Shown piece by piece: positions 1 through 6,718 of a stretch of DNA of 8,685 bases. The stretch lies in NCBI GenBank assembly GCA_002700865.1, contig PAFB01000103.1:1-8685 (forward strand). Reading direction: 5' to 3'. Position 1 is the first letter of the stretch, and every line of letters begins with the position of its first letter. The DNA comes from Rhodospirillaceae bacterium (lineage in GTDB: Bacteria > Pseudomonadota > Alphaproteobacteria > UBA7985). The position numbers and the translations under genes are program-made. The notes under the pieces are model-generated. The model was not told the DNA's origin. It did not search any database and was given only the letters and a program-made list of their open reading frames with translations.

Positions 1-230
1 CCGCACAGGTCCATCTCGATTGTCGGGGTGAACCATCACAAGTGAAAATCGGCGTCATCGCCTGACCAAGGCACGGTGTAGGCGGTCTCTGCCAGATTGT
101 TGTCTGACGCGATCCCACGCAAAACCGAATCATCCGGAAACACCTCCATCGGTACAACAGCCGCAGGCGCGCCGGTGAACGAGCGATCGGTGAAGGCGTT
201 GAGCTGGTAAATCGGGTAGCAGTCGCTCAC
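1..230 (-). pseudogene. PhzF-family isomerase/epimerase-like gene, 5' part, interrupted by in-frame TGA
   Basis: Members of the PhzF family share the fold of phenazine-biosynthesis isomerase PhzF and diaminopimelate epimerase; most bacterial members have no known substrate. The visible N-terminus reads YQLNAFTDRSFTGAPAAVV and then NNLAETAY, which holds the family's catalytic Glu (about residue 48). After residue 64 comes TGA at 36-38. The same frame then continues WFTPTIEMDLCG to the window edge, matching the conserved family segment (usually R-W-F-T-P...D-L-C-G-H). The stop therefore stands where a residue, commonly Arg, is expected; CGA to TGA is one transition. I chose GTG at 228-230 as start because it overlaps the upstream TGA as GTGA and has GGGAG 11 nt before it; a TTG at 246-248 would sit on that GGGAG. 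It is the last visible gene of the leftward operon. It could be a real nonsense mutation, a strain polymorphism or a sequence error. The 3' part lies outside the window. Confidence 0.8.
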
Positions 231-961
231 GGGTTTATCGGCTCCCAATGAATGTTGATGCGACGGTTCTGCTTGCCCTTTTTCTCCACTTTGCCAACCC
301 GCACGCGGCCAATCTCAGCGGTATTGGCGACGTGAGTGCCGCCGCAGGGCTGGAAATCGACGGGCCTTGCCTCGCTGCCAATGCGCACCACCCGGATCAG
401 TCCGGAAGCATCACGCGGCGGGGCGACCGACATGGTGCGCACCAGTTCCGGCTGCGCATCAAGGGCCTCTGCTGTGATGGTGGAGGCATGAACGTCATGA
501 GCCCCGGCGATCAGGTCATTCAGCCGCTGTTCCAGCGCTTCCTTGTCGGGGGAGTCTTCGAGATCAAAATCGAGCCGCGATTTCTCCGCGCCAATCGAAC
601 CACCTGTCACCCCAGCCTCGATACTGGCACACAGCAAATGCAGGCTGGTGTGCATCGCCATGTGCGCAAAGCGGCGATCCCAGTCGAGGATTGCTTCAAC
701 CCCATGACCAACCTCCAGCCCGGCGACCGGGCCGTCGGCTGGCAGGAGAACCAAGGCGTCGTTTTCGCCCTTGATGCAGGTGTTGATGGCGATTGACCGG
801 CCATCTTCGAGCGCCAGAGAACCGCTGTCACCCGGCTGTCCCCCGCCGGTGGCGTAGAACACGGATTGGTTCAGCACGATCCCACCTTCTGCTGTAAGGG
901 CTTCCACGCGCGCTTCGCAGGATTTCAGGTAAGCGTCCTGCAGGAACAGTTTATCAGTCAT
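227..961 (-). CDS. Alanyl-tRNA editing protein, AlaX type (free-standing AlaRS editing domain)
   Basis: A 244-residue homologue of the editing and C-terminal zinc part of alanyl-tRNA synthetase. The family hydrolyses Ser-tRNA-Ala (and Gly-tRNA-Ala) in trans in the cytoplasm. The N-terminal glycine motif VFYATGGGQPGDSG is at about residues 34-47. The zinc ligands are visible as H104-x3-H108 (HTSLH) and C206-x3-H210 (CGGTH), so the active site looks intact. The length suits an AlaX-M-like protein with no aminoacylation domain. The ATG at 959-961 is preceded by a strong purine run (GAGGGAGAG, 969-977) at 7 nt; the frame is open further upstream into thiD, but that part is non-homologous. The start overlaps the thiD stop by 8 bp (ATGACTGA), and the stop overlaps the PhzF start as GTGA, so both junctions suggest translational coupling. 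Function is inferred from family motifs; the exact misacylated substrate cannot be read from sequence. Confidence 0.93.
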   Translation of the reverse strand: MTDKLFLQDAYLKSCEARVEALTAEGGIVLNQSVFYATGGGQPGDSGSLALEDGRSIAINTCIKGENDALVLLPADGPVAGLEVGHGVEAILDWDRRFAHMAMHTSLHLLCASIEAGVTGGSIGAEKSRLDFDLEDSPDKEALEQRLNDLIAGAHDVHASTITAEALDAQPELVRTMSVAPPRDASGLIRVVRIGSEARPVDFQPCGGTHVANTAEIGRVRVGKVEKKGKQNRRINIHWEPINP

Positions 962-1793
962 CGTCGTACTCTCCCTCAAACCAGTCGTCCAGCGCATCGG
1001 CGCGCCGTAGCGGGTGGGCGTGGTTGATCGGGCCGTGGCCTTGGCCGAAACCGGGTGCCAATTTGATCGCCCGATCCACGTAAGCAACCGCTCGCTCAAC
1101 CGCGCGGTGCAGCGTCAATTTCTGCGCCAGCCCCACGGCAACCGCACTGGCCAGCGTACACCCTGTACCATGGGTGTGAAGCGTGTCCTGACGCGTGCGG
1201 CCCAGGCCGATGATGCTGGACCTCTCGGCGGTCACCAGCACATCAGTCATCGCCGCGCCGTCTAGATGCCCACCCTTCATCAGCACTGCTTTTGGCCCCA
1301 TCGTCAGTAACCGCTCGCCCACAGCCTGCAAACCTGCCACGGACTCAATCGTCAGTCCGGTCAGGGCTTCCGCCTCTGGTACATTCGGGGTCAGCAGCGT
1401 GGCGCGGGGAAGCAGCAGATCAATCAAGGCGGCTTGCGCGTCGGATTGCAACAGCGCCGCGCCACCCTTGGCGCGCATCACCGGGTCCACGACCACCGGA
1501 GCAGCACAGTCCTTTAAGGCCCTGACCACCGTTTCGATCACGGACGGGCTATGCAGCATTCCGGTTTTCACGACATCGGCGCCAAGATCGCTCAGCACAA
1601 CGTCAATCTGCTTGGTGATGAAGTCCTCTGAAACAGCATGGATATCATGGACTCCTTGGGTGTTTTGCGCCGTCAGGGCAGTGATCGCCGTCATTGCGAA
1701 CCCGCCCAGCGCTGTCACTGTCTTGATATCGGCCTGTATCCCCGCACCGCCGCCACTATCCGAACCGGCAACGATGAGCACGCGTCCTTTCAC
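954..1793 (-). CDS. thiD: Hydroxymethylpyrimidine / phosphomethylpyrimidine kinase ThiD
   Basis: Ribokinase-superfamily kinase of thiamine synthesis: it phosphorylates 4-amino-5-hydroxymethyl-2-methylpyrimidine and its monophosphate to the pyrophosphate used by ThiE. Visible family motifs are AGSDSGGGAGIQADIKT at about residues 9-25, DPVMRAKGG at 103-111, and the anion-hole/catalytic loop HGTGC at 208-212. About 279 residues is close to the usual 260-280. The GTG start at 1791-1793 is chosen because GAGGGGG at 1802-1808 lies 8 nt before it; a TTG two codons upstream (1797-1799) would have only a 2-nt spacer. It follows glmM by 47 bp and overlaps the AlaX gene by 8 bp. I see no TPP riboswitch in the short gap upstream, so any thiamine control would act at the operon promoter or elsewhere. 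The C-terminal tail is acidic (ending EGEYDDD). A purely salvage role is also possible, since no other thi gene is visible. Confidence 0.95.
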   Translation of the reverse strand: MKGRVLIVAGSDSGGGAGIQADIKTVTALGGFAMTAITALTAQNTQGVHDIHAVSEDFITKQIDVVLSDLGADVVKTGMLHSPSVIETVVRALKDCAAPVVVDPVMRAKGGAALLQSDAQAALIDLLLPRATLLTPNVPEAEALTGLTIESVAGLQAVGERLLTMGPKAVLMKGGHLDGAAMTDVLVTAERSSIIGLGRTRQDTLHTHGTGCTLASAVAVGLAQKLTLHRAVERAVAYVDRAIKLAPGFGQGHGPINHAHPLRRADALDDWFEGEYDDD

Positions 1794-1801
1794 AGACAAA
1801 A

Positions 1802-1808
1802 CCCCCTC
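1802..1808 (-). promoter_or_regulatory. Ribosome binding site of thiD, decides the start
   Basis: On the minus strand this reads GAGGGGG. It is 8 nt from GTG (1793) but only 2 nt from the upstream TTG (1799), which favours the GTG start. Inference from spacing only. Confidence 0.5.
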
Positions 1809-1840
1809 AGTCTTTGATATTTCTGTTCTGTTGAGCTCGA

Positions 1841-3199
1841 TCAGCCAACCGAAGCGCGTACGACGTCACAGATACGGTCTACGGCCTGATTGACGGTGGT
1901 GGCGTCATCGCCTTCAGCCATCACTCGAATCAACGGTTCCGTGCCCGAAGGACGGATGACCAGACGACCCGCATTGCCAAACTCACGCTCAACTTCAGCG
2001 ATGATGCTCTTCACGCTTTCGGCTTCCAGCGGGTTTGCCCCTTGGAACTTGACGTTCTTGAGCACTTGCGGGACCGGCGAGAACAGGGTCAGCACGTCGC
2101 TGGCACTGCGCGCTTGGCGCACCATCACGCTGAGCACCTGCAAGGCCGCAACCAGCCCGTCGCCCGTGGTTGCATAGTCCGACAGGATCATATGCCCGGA
2201 CTGCTCGCCGCCAAGGTTCCAACCCAGCTGCTTCATCCGCTCCAGCACAAAGCGGTCGCCTACGCGTGTCCGCTCCAAGCGCATTCCTTCGGCTTCGAGG
2301 AAACGCTCCAGCCCCAGGTTTGACATGACCGTGGAGACCAGTCCGTCGCCTTTGAGTTGGCCTGACTGCTTCATGTTCAGAGAGATCAGCGCCATGATCT
2401 GGTCGCCATCGATCACCCGACCCTGCTCGTCCACGATGATCAGCCGATCCGCGTCACCATCGAGCGCCAAACCAATGTCCGCCCCCGTTTCCAGAACCTT
2501 CAGGCGCAAGCCCTTCGGTGCCGTGGCGCCGCACTGATCGTTGATGTTCAAGCCATCGGGTGAGACCGCGAACTCGACCACGTTAGCGCCCAGCTCGTAG
2601 AGGATACGCGGGGCTATCCGGTAAGCGGCACCATTGGCGCAATCGACAGCGACCTTGAGCCCATCAAGCCGCAAGTCGCTGGGGAACGACGCTTTGACCA
2701 GTTCCATGTAGCGGCCCTCTGCCCCGTCAAGTCGCCGTACGCGACCCAGCTTGTCCGGGTCGGCAAGCGCAAAGGCCGGGCCTTCCTGCCCCATACGCTC
2801 AACGGCGGCTTCGATCTGCCCCTCAATTTCATCGGACAACTTGTAGCCCTGCGGGTCGAACAGCTTGATGCCGTTATCGTGGTAGGGATTGTGCGAAGCT
2901 GACAGCATCACACCCATATCTGCCCGCATCGACCGCGTGAGCGCTGCGACAGCAGGTGTCGGCATAGGGCCAAGCAGCAGAACATCCCAACCGGCACTCG
3001 TGAAACCAGTGACCATCGCCGGCTCGATCTGATAGCCAGAAAGGCGCGTGTCCTTTGCGATCAGCACGGTGGGGCGGTGAGTCAATTGCTCGCGGAAAAT
3101 ATGCCCAGCGGCAACCGCGACGTCCATCGCGATCTGACTGGTCATAGGGTACGAATTGACGGTGCCGCGAATACCGTCAGTCCCGAATAGCTTAGCCAT
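1841..3199 (-). CDS. glmM: Phosphoglucosamine mutase GlmM
   Basis: Interconverts glucosamine-6-phosphate and glucosamine-1-phosphate, the step before UDP-N-acetylglucosamine for peptidoglycan and lipopolysaccharide; cytoplasmic and normally essential. The 452-residue protein is full length for the family. It starts MAKLFGTDGIRG. The phosphoserine loop is MLSASHNP with catalytic Ser at residue 102, the same number as in E. coli GlmM. The metal loop DGDADR is at 247-252, the sugar-binding GGEQSGH at 330-336, and the phosphate-binding RPSGTEPLIR at 416-425. All alpha-phosphohexomutase signatures are intact. The ATG at 3197-3199 has only a weak purine stretch before it and lies 22 bp after the gloB stop, so it probably relies on read-through transcription from gloB. 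From memory, glmM-thiD is a common alphaproteobacterial pair, often with folP in front of glmM; here gloB occupies that place. Confidence 0.97.
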   Translation of the reverse strand: MAKLFGTDGIRGTVNSYPMTSQIAMDVAVAAGHIFREQLTHRPTVLIAKDTRLSGYQIEPAMVTGFTSAGWDVLLLGPMPTPAVAALTRSMRADMGVMLSASHNPYHDNGIKLFDPQGYKLSDEIEGQIEAAVERMGQEGPAFALADPDKLGRVRRLDGAEGRYMELVKASFPSDLRLDGLKVAVDCANGAAYRIAPRILYELGANVVEFAVSPDGLNINDQCGATAPKGLRLKVLETGADIGLALDGDADRLIIVDEQGRVIDGDQIMALISLNMKQSGQLKGDGLVSTVMSNLGLERFLEAEGMRLERTRVGDRFVLERMKQLGWNLGGEQSGHMILSDYATTGDGLVAALQVLSVMVRQARSASDVLTLFSPVPQVLKNVKFQGANPLEAESVKSIIAEVEREFGNAGRLVIRPSGTEPLIRVMAEGDDATTVNQAVDRICDVVRASVG

Positions 3200-3221
3200 G
3201 CTTGCTGTCTTTCACTGCGCG

Positions 3222-3989
3222 CTAGAATGCATCTTTGCCAGCGCGGATATGGGCGAGGAAAGCGACGCCTTCCTGCCCTTTGAACCCGTGCATTTCGGCG
3301 AAATCTGGGTCATCGGCGCGCAAAAACGGATTAATTTTCTTCTCCAGGCCCAAATTTGCCGGAAGTGTGGGCATGCCTTCAGCGCGCAGCATAGCGACAA
3401 TGCCGGCGTAACGCTGCAGGTCGGCGTTCTGGCTGTCGATCGAGGTAGCGAAGGCGACGTTGGTGGCCGTGTATTCATGCCCACAGTAGACCCGCGCCGC
3501 ATCAGGCAAGTCGCGCAGTTTAAGCAGGCCGGGCCACATATCCGCCGCTGTGCCTTCAAAGAAGCGACCGCAGCCCACGCTAAACAGGGCATCGCCAGAA
3601 AACAGCGCCTGTTCGCCTTCAGCGTAATAGGTAATGTGGCCAGCGGTATGGCCGTAAACACCGATAACCCGCAAGGTTTCATCCCCAAAAGCCACGGCGT
3701 CACCATCGCCGACACTCTGGTCGAGCGCTGGCATATCCTGACTGTCGCCACCCGGTCCGATGACGGTTGCACCGGTAGCTGCTTTGAGGGTTTTGACCCC
3801 GGCAACGTGATCACCGTGATGGTGGGTGATCAGGATGGTATCGATGTCCCAGCCCAGCTCTTCAGCGCGCGCCAGCACCGGGGCGGCTTCGCCGGGGTCG
3901 ACGCACAAGACTTTGCCACTTGCGCTTTCGCGGGCGAGATAGACGTAGTTATCCGACAAAATCGGAACAATTTCGATTTCGAGGCTCAT
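3222..3989 (-). CDS. gloB: Hydroxyacylglutathione hydrolase (glyoxalase II) GloB
   Basis: Metallo-beta-lactamase-fold thioesterase that hydrolyses S-D-lactoylglutathione to D-lactate and glutathione, the second step of methylglyoxal detoxification. The 255 residues match the family length. The metal-binding motif THHHGDH is at residues 55-61; the other ligands are H114 (in GHTAGH), D133 (in FSGDALF) and H171 (in YCGHEY). The glutathione-side C-terminal helical region is present, with NPFLR at 220-224. ATG at 3987-3989 gives the typical family N-terminus (MSLEIEIVPILSDNY). An in-frame ATG at 4005-4007 has a slightly better AGG before it and would add six residues. It is the first gene of the leftward set and diverges from the methyltransferase-like gene. 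No glyoxalase I (GloA) is visible in the window. Confidence 0.95.
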   Translation of the reverse strand: MSLEIEIVPILSDNYVYLARESASGKVLCVDPGEAAPVLARAEELGWDIDTILITHHHGDHVAGVKTLKAATGATVIGPGGDSQDMPALDQSVGDGDAVAFGDETLRVIGVYGHTAGHITYYAEGEQALFSGDALFSVGCGRFFEGTAADMWPGLLKLRDLPDAARVYCGHEYTATNVAFATSIDSQNADLQRYAGIVAMLRAEGMPTLPANLGLEKKINPFLRADDPDFAEMHGFKGQEGVAFLAHIRAGKDAF

Positions 3990-4085
3990 CGCAGCATCTT
4001 TCGTCATTTGCCTGGAATGATTAACTGACATGTACCCGACACTGGCCTTAATCGCCATCCTGCACCGTGAATTTAGCGTGAGTTT
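3990..4085. promoter_or_regulatory. Divergent intergenic region between gloB and the methyltransferase-like gene
   Basis: This 96-bp gap is the only divergent one in the window, so it should hold the start signals for both transcription units. On the plus strand there is a fair sigma-70-like pair: CTGACA at 4025-4030 (5 of 6 matches to TTGACA), a 16-bp spacer, and CTTAAT at 4047-4052 (4 of 6 to TATAAT), which would put a start near 4059. I found no convincing minus-strand promoter pair for gloB. No clear operator palindrome is visible. The position of the region is certain; the promoter elements are inference. Confidence 0.4.
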
Positions 4086-4814
4086 ATGGACATAACCGCC
4101 GCCGATCTGCTGGATTTTTACGCAAGCCCGCTCGGGGTGCGCTCAAATGAGGTGTTGGCGCGGCGGATTGTGGGTTGGTGGCCGGAGCTGTCGGGACAGC
4201 GGGTGCTGACAACGGGTTATGCGAGCCTGCTGGAGTCTCACCTCACCCCGCTCAAGCCCCTTTCGCTCTGCCATTTGATCCCGGCAAGGCTGGCCACTCT
4301 TGGCGCGACGGGACAGGGGCGAGAAGTCATAACTGACGACACGCTGATGCCGCTGGAAACGGAGAGTATGGACCGCGTGATCATGCTTCACCGCCTCGAA
4401 CACGCGCGCCGCCCCGACCGCACCTTCCGCGAGGTCTGGCGCGTTCTGAAGCCGGGCGGGCGGTTGATTGTGGTGGTGCCGTCTGCCTTTGGTCTCTGGT
4501 GTCGCGTGCCGGGGAACCCATTTGCAAAAGGCCGTGCCTTCACCGGACTGGCGCTCGCTGCCACGCTGGGTGAGCAGCTGTTTAGCCTTGAACGCATGCG
4601 AAACGCGCTTTTCTTTCCCCCGCATTCGGCGTTGAAATGGAGCAGATTGCCCATGGGTGGGGTGCTCGTGGCCGAAGCTCAGAAATTCGGCGGGCCTGCT
4701 CACCTTGTACAGTCGCCGCCGCCTGCGCTAAAGCAAAGGCAGACCGCCCCCGAAACCGCCAGCATGAAGGCGAAGCAGGAGACCCGCAGCCGTGACCACG
4801 GACGCAGCCAATAA
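4086..4814 (+). CDS. Class I SAM-dependent methyltransferase-fold protein with degenerate SAM loop
   Basis: A 242-residue protein with the layout of the small class I (Methyltransf_11-like) methyltransferases often found beside gloB in alphaproteobacteria; their substrate is unknown to me. The N-terminus has a DFYASPLG motif (residues 10-17). The motif I position reads RVLTTGYAS (39-47) instead of a GxGxG loop. The later parts are well kept: acidic/strand segment MDRVIMLHRLEHA (95-107) and the typical REVWRVLKPGGRLIVVVPS (115-133). The last 40 or so residues are a polar, Pro/Gln/Lys-rich tail that overlaps the next gene by 23 bp and contains that gene's ribosome site. The ATG at 4086 has only a weak GTGAG before it. 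It may be a real methyltransferase with a family-specific loop, or a non-catalytic relative. Fold assignment is firm; activity is not. Confidence 0.8.
   Translation: MDITAADLLDFYASPLGVRSNEVLARRIVGWWPELSGQRVLTTGYASLLESHLTPLKPLSLCHLIPARLATLGATGQGREVITDDTLMPLETESMDRVIMLHRLEHARRPDRTFREVWRVLKPGGRLIVVVPSAFGLWCRVPGNPFAKGRAFTGLALAATLGEQLFSLERMRNALFFPPHSALKWSRLPMGGVLVAEAQKFGGPAHLVQSPPPALKQRQTAPETASMKAKQETRSRDHGRSQ
4777..4782 (+). promoter_or_regulatory. Ribosome binding site of the chorismate mutase gene, decides the GTG start
   Basis: AGGAGA lies 9 nt before GTG at 4792, inside the 3' end of the methyltransferase-like gene. It supports the 23-bp overlap of the two genes. Confidence 0.6.
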
Positions 4815-5574
4815 ACAAGCGGAAGCCGCAGAACTCGACAAACTGCGGGCCGAGATCGACCGCCTGGATCAGGAATTGGTCGAGCGCATCCACGCACGGT
4901 CAAAAGTTGCAATGGAAGTGGGCGAGGTCAAAAAACGCTATTCGGACAACCCGGTCTTTCTCCGCCCTGGCCGCGAAGCCTCAATGCTGCGCCGGGCAGC
5001 GGCCAAGCACGGCAACCATCCTTTTCCGGCAAGCTCACTGCTGCGCATATGGCGGGAGATCATCCCGGCGGTAACCTCGCTGGAGGGTGATTTGTCGCTG
5101 GCGATTGAGGACGATGCCGGCGCAGTGGCGCGGGAACATGCGCAAGTGCACTACGCGGTATCACTGGATCGAGAACACTTTGCCGACCGTGACGCGGTGG
5201 CAGAGGCTGTGCTCAGCGGGCGGCATACACTCGGCATCATTCGTGCCGATATCAATGATCCGAACTGGTGGCAGCGGATTACCACGCCCGATGCCCAGGG
5301 ACGGCGGTTGCACGTGATCCTTCAGTTACCCTTTATTGACGGGCCGGTCGGGGGCATTCCCCGCGACAAGGCATGGGTTCTGGCCGCCTTTGCGCCGGAG
5401 GCTTCAGGGCAGGACGTAACCCGCGTGCTGGTCAATCAGAACGATCAGCTGTCAGTGATTGAGGTTGCCGGAGACGACAGTGCAATTCCGGCATGGGCAG
5501 AAGCGCAAGGATATGACATGGATCAAGTCCATGTTCTTGGGTTCTATCCCGAAGCCGTTCGCCTTTCCGCCTAA
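4792..5574 (+). CDS. Chorismate mutase (AroQ type) with an unassigned C-terminal domain
   Basis: The N-terminal part (about residues 14-95) is an all-helical AroQ chorismate mutase, which rearranges chorismate to prephenate. Aligned by eye to the mutase part of E. coli PheA, the active-site residues are kept: R19 (E. coli R11), R36 (R28), K47 (K39), R61 and E62 (R51, E52). The position of Q88 appears to be Glu in the SLEG segment, a substitution seen in other mutases. The remaining 165 residues do not show the TRF motif of prephenate dehydratase, so I do not call this a bifunctional P-protein. A stretch at about 201-230 (KAWVLAAF...SVIEVAGD) is faintly ACT-like. GTG at 4792 is preceded by AGGAGA at 9 nt. 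It overlaps the upstream gene by 23 bp and is followed 46 bp later by hisC, which with tyrC makes a tyrosine-pathway cluster. Confidence 0.88.
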   Translation: MTTDAANKQAEAAELDKLRAEIDRLDQELVERIHARSKVAMEVGEVKKRYSDNPVFLRPGREASMLRRAAAKHGNHPFPASSLLRIWREIIPAVTSLEGDLSLAIEDDAGAVAREHAQVHYAVSLDREHFADRDAVAEAVLSGRHTLGIIRADINDPNWWQRITTPDAQGRRLHVILQLPFIDGPVGGIPRDKAWVLAAFAPEASGQDVTRVLVNQNDQLSVIEVAGDDSAIPAWAEAQGYDMDQVHVLGFYPEAVRLSA

Positions 5575-5609
5575 CCCCGTTCTCACCAGCCCACCCTCGA
5601 ATTCTTCTC

Positions 5610-5614
5610 AGGAG
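5610..5614 (+). promoter_or_regulatory. Ribosome binding site of hisC, decides the start
   Basis: AGGAG sits 6 nt before ATG at 5621. The reading frame is open upstream to 5459, but that extension lies over the chorismate mutase gene and has no family similarity, so 5621 is the start. Confidence 0.75.
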
Positions 5615-5620
5615 CTGACC

Positions 5621-6718
5621 ATGTCATCCGGTTTCGACGTCAAGAACAGCATCATGCAAATTCACCCCTATGTTCCGGGTGAAAGCAAACTGGGTACCGA
5701 AAAACCAATTCGTCAGCTTGCCGCTAACGAAGCCCCTTTGGGCGCGTCACCCAAGGCGATTGAAGCGGCTCAGGACTCCGTCGCCCAACTCAACCGCTAC
5801 CCCGAAGGCGGAGCGGTTGCGCTGCGGGAAAAGATCAGCGAGCGCTTCGGATTTCCTGCGCAGCAGCTGATTTGCGGCGCAGGGTCGGACGAGATCATTG
5901 CCCTGATCTGCCAGGCCTTTACCGGTGAAGGGAAAGAAGTCCTGTACTCCCAGCACGGCTTCCTGATGTACAAAATCTCAGCGCTGGCAGCGGGCGCGAC
6001 CCCTGTTGCTGCGCCGGAAACCAACTTGCGTACGGACGTTGACAGTATGATCGAGCACGTGACTGAAAACACGCGCGTTGTCTTCGTCGCTAATCCCAAT
6101 AACCCCACCGGTTCCTATTCAACCAAGGCTGAGCTGGACCGCCTCCACGCCGCCCTGCCCGAAGACGCGCTTTTGGTCATTGATGCGGCTTATTCTGAAT
6201 ACGTCGACGCGGACGACTATGCCGATGGCTCGGAGCTGGTCGCCAAGCACAGCAACGTCGTTATGACGCGCACCTTCTCCAAGCTGTTCGGCCTCGCCGC
6301 CTTGCGGATTGGTTGGGCCTACGGCTCCGAGGAAGTGATCGATATCCTCAACCGTGTTCGTGGTCCCTTTAACGTCTCCGTGCCCGCTCAGGCGGCGGCA
6401 ACAGCTGCGCTGGACGACTGGGACTGGGCCATGGATGCCAAGCAGTTGAACAACCGCCTGCTGCCCGCCGTCACCCAACGCCTGCGCGGCATGGGGCTTA
6501 CTGTGTATGACTCGGTTGGCAATTTCATCCTGATAGACTTCGACAACCCGGATCGCGCCACTGCAGCGGATGAGTATCTCCGTGCAGAAGGCATAATCGG
6601 GCGCAGTGTGGCCGGTTATGGCCTGCCGACGTGCTTGCGCATGACCATCGGCACCGAAGACGACATGGATGCCGTCAACCAAGCCCTGACTCGTTTTATC
6701 GAAAGTGAGAGTGCATGA
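5621..6718 (+). CDS. hisC: HisC-type PLP aminotransferase (histidinol-phosphate / aromatic aminotransferase)
   Basis: A 365-residue fold-type I aminotransferase of the HisC subgroup. Visible motifs are LAANEAPLGASP near residues 34-45, ANPNNPTGSY at 157-166, DAAYSEY at 188-194, the PLP lysine K221 in TFSKLFGLAALRIGW (218-232) and the substrate-carboxylate Arg R340 in CLRMTIG. All catalytic positions are kept. HisC enzymes transaminate imidazole-acetol phosphate in histidine synthesis, and several also accept aromatic keto acids. Placement between chorismate mutase and prephenate/arogenate dehydrogenase suggests a main or additional role on prephenate or 4-hydroxyphenylpyruvate, as reported for the hisH-tyrC pair of Zymomonas mobilis. 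Its TGA overlaps the tyrC ATG (ATGA, 6715-6718), so the two are probably translationally coupled. The family call is firm; the choice between histidine and aromatic substrates is inference, and no other his gene is visible. Confidence 0.93.
   Translation: MSSGFDVKNSIMQIHPYVPGESKLGTEKPIRQLAANEAPLGASPKAIEAAQDSVAQLNRYPEGGAVALREKISERFGFPAQQLICGAGSDEIIALICQAFTGEGKEVLYSQHGFLMYKISALAAGATPVAAPETNLRTDVDSMIEHVTENTRVVFVANPNNPTGSYSTKAELDRLHAALPEDALLVIDAAYSEYVDADDYADGSELVAKHSNVVMTRTFSKLFGLAALRIGWAYGSEEVIDILNRVRGPFNVSVPAQAAATAALDDWDWAMDAKQLNNRLLPAVTQRLRGMGLTVYDSVGNFILIDFDNPDRATAADEYLRAEGIIGRSVAGYGLPTCLRMTIGTEDDMDAVNQALTRFIESESA

Noticed and set aside
36..38. TGA read as tryptophan or selenocysteine in the PhzF gene
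   Set aside because: glmM, thiD, the AlaX gene, hisC and tyrC all end in TGA, so a TGA-Trp code would extend them, and the family has no Cys/Sec at this position.
248..796. Plus-strand open frame of 182 codons opposite the AlaX gene
   Set aside because: It lies entirely over the AlaX coding sequence, whose zinc motifs are intact, and has no recognisable domain.
962..1099. Longer N-terminal form of the AlaX protein starting near 1099
   Set aside because: The extra 46 codons lie over thiD, are unlike the family, and the ATG at 961 has a strong ribosome site.
1794..1840. TPP riboswitch or terminator between glmM and thiD
   Set aside because: The 47-bp gap is too short for a THI element and holds no GC-rich hairpin with a T-run; it contains only the thiD ribosome site.
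1195..1893. Plus-strand open frame of 232 codons opposite thiD
   Set aside because: Ser/Ala/Pro-rich composition typical of an antisense shadow; no motif and no good ribosome site; thiD on the other strand is complete.
3156..4028. Long plus-strand open frame of 290 codons opposite gloB
   Set aside because: It is fully antisense to a gene with all its metal-binding motifs, shows no family pattern, and is explained by the lack of stop codons opposite GC-rich codons.
4143..4703. Minus-strand open frame of 186 codons opposite the methyltransferase-like gene
   Set aside because: Arg/Gln/His-rich composition of an antisense shadow; the plus-strand frame has recognisable methyltransferase motifs.
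4792..5574. Bifunctional P-protein (chorismate mutase-prephenate dehydratase)
   Set aside because: The dehydratase TRF motif and the usual dehydratase length are absent; only the mutase part can be supported.
6119..6682. Minus-strand open frame of 187 codons opposite hisC
   Set aside because: It is antisense to the conserved PLP-binding part of hisC and has no family similarity.
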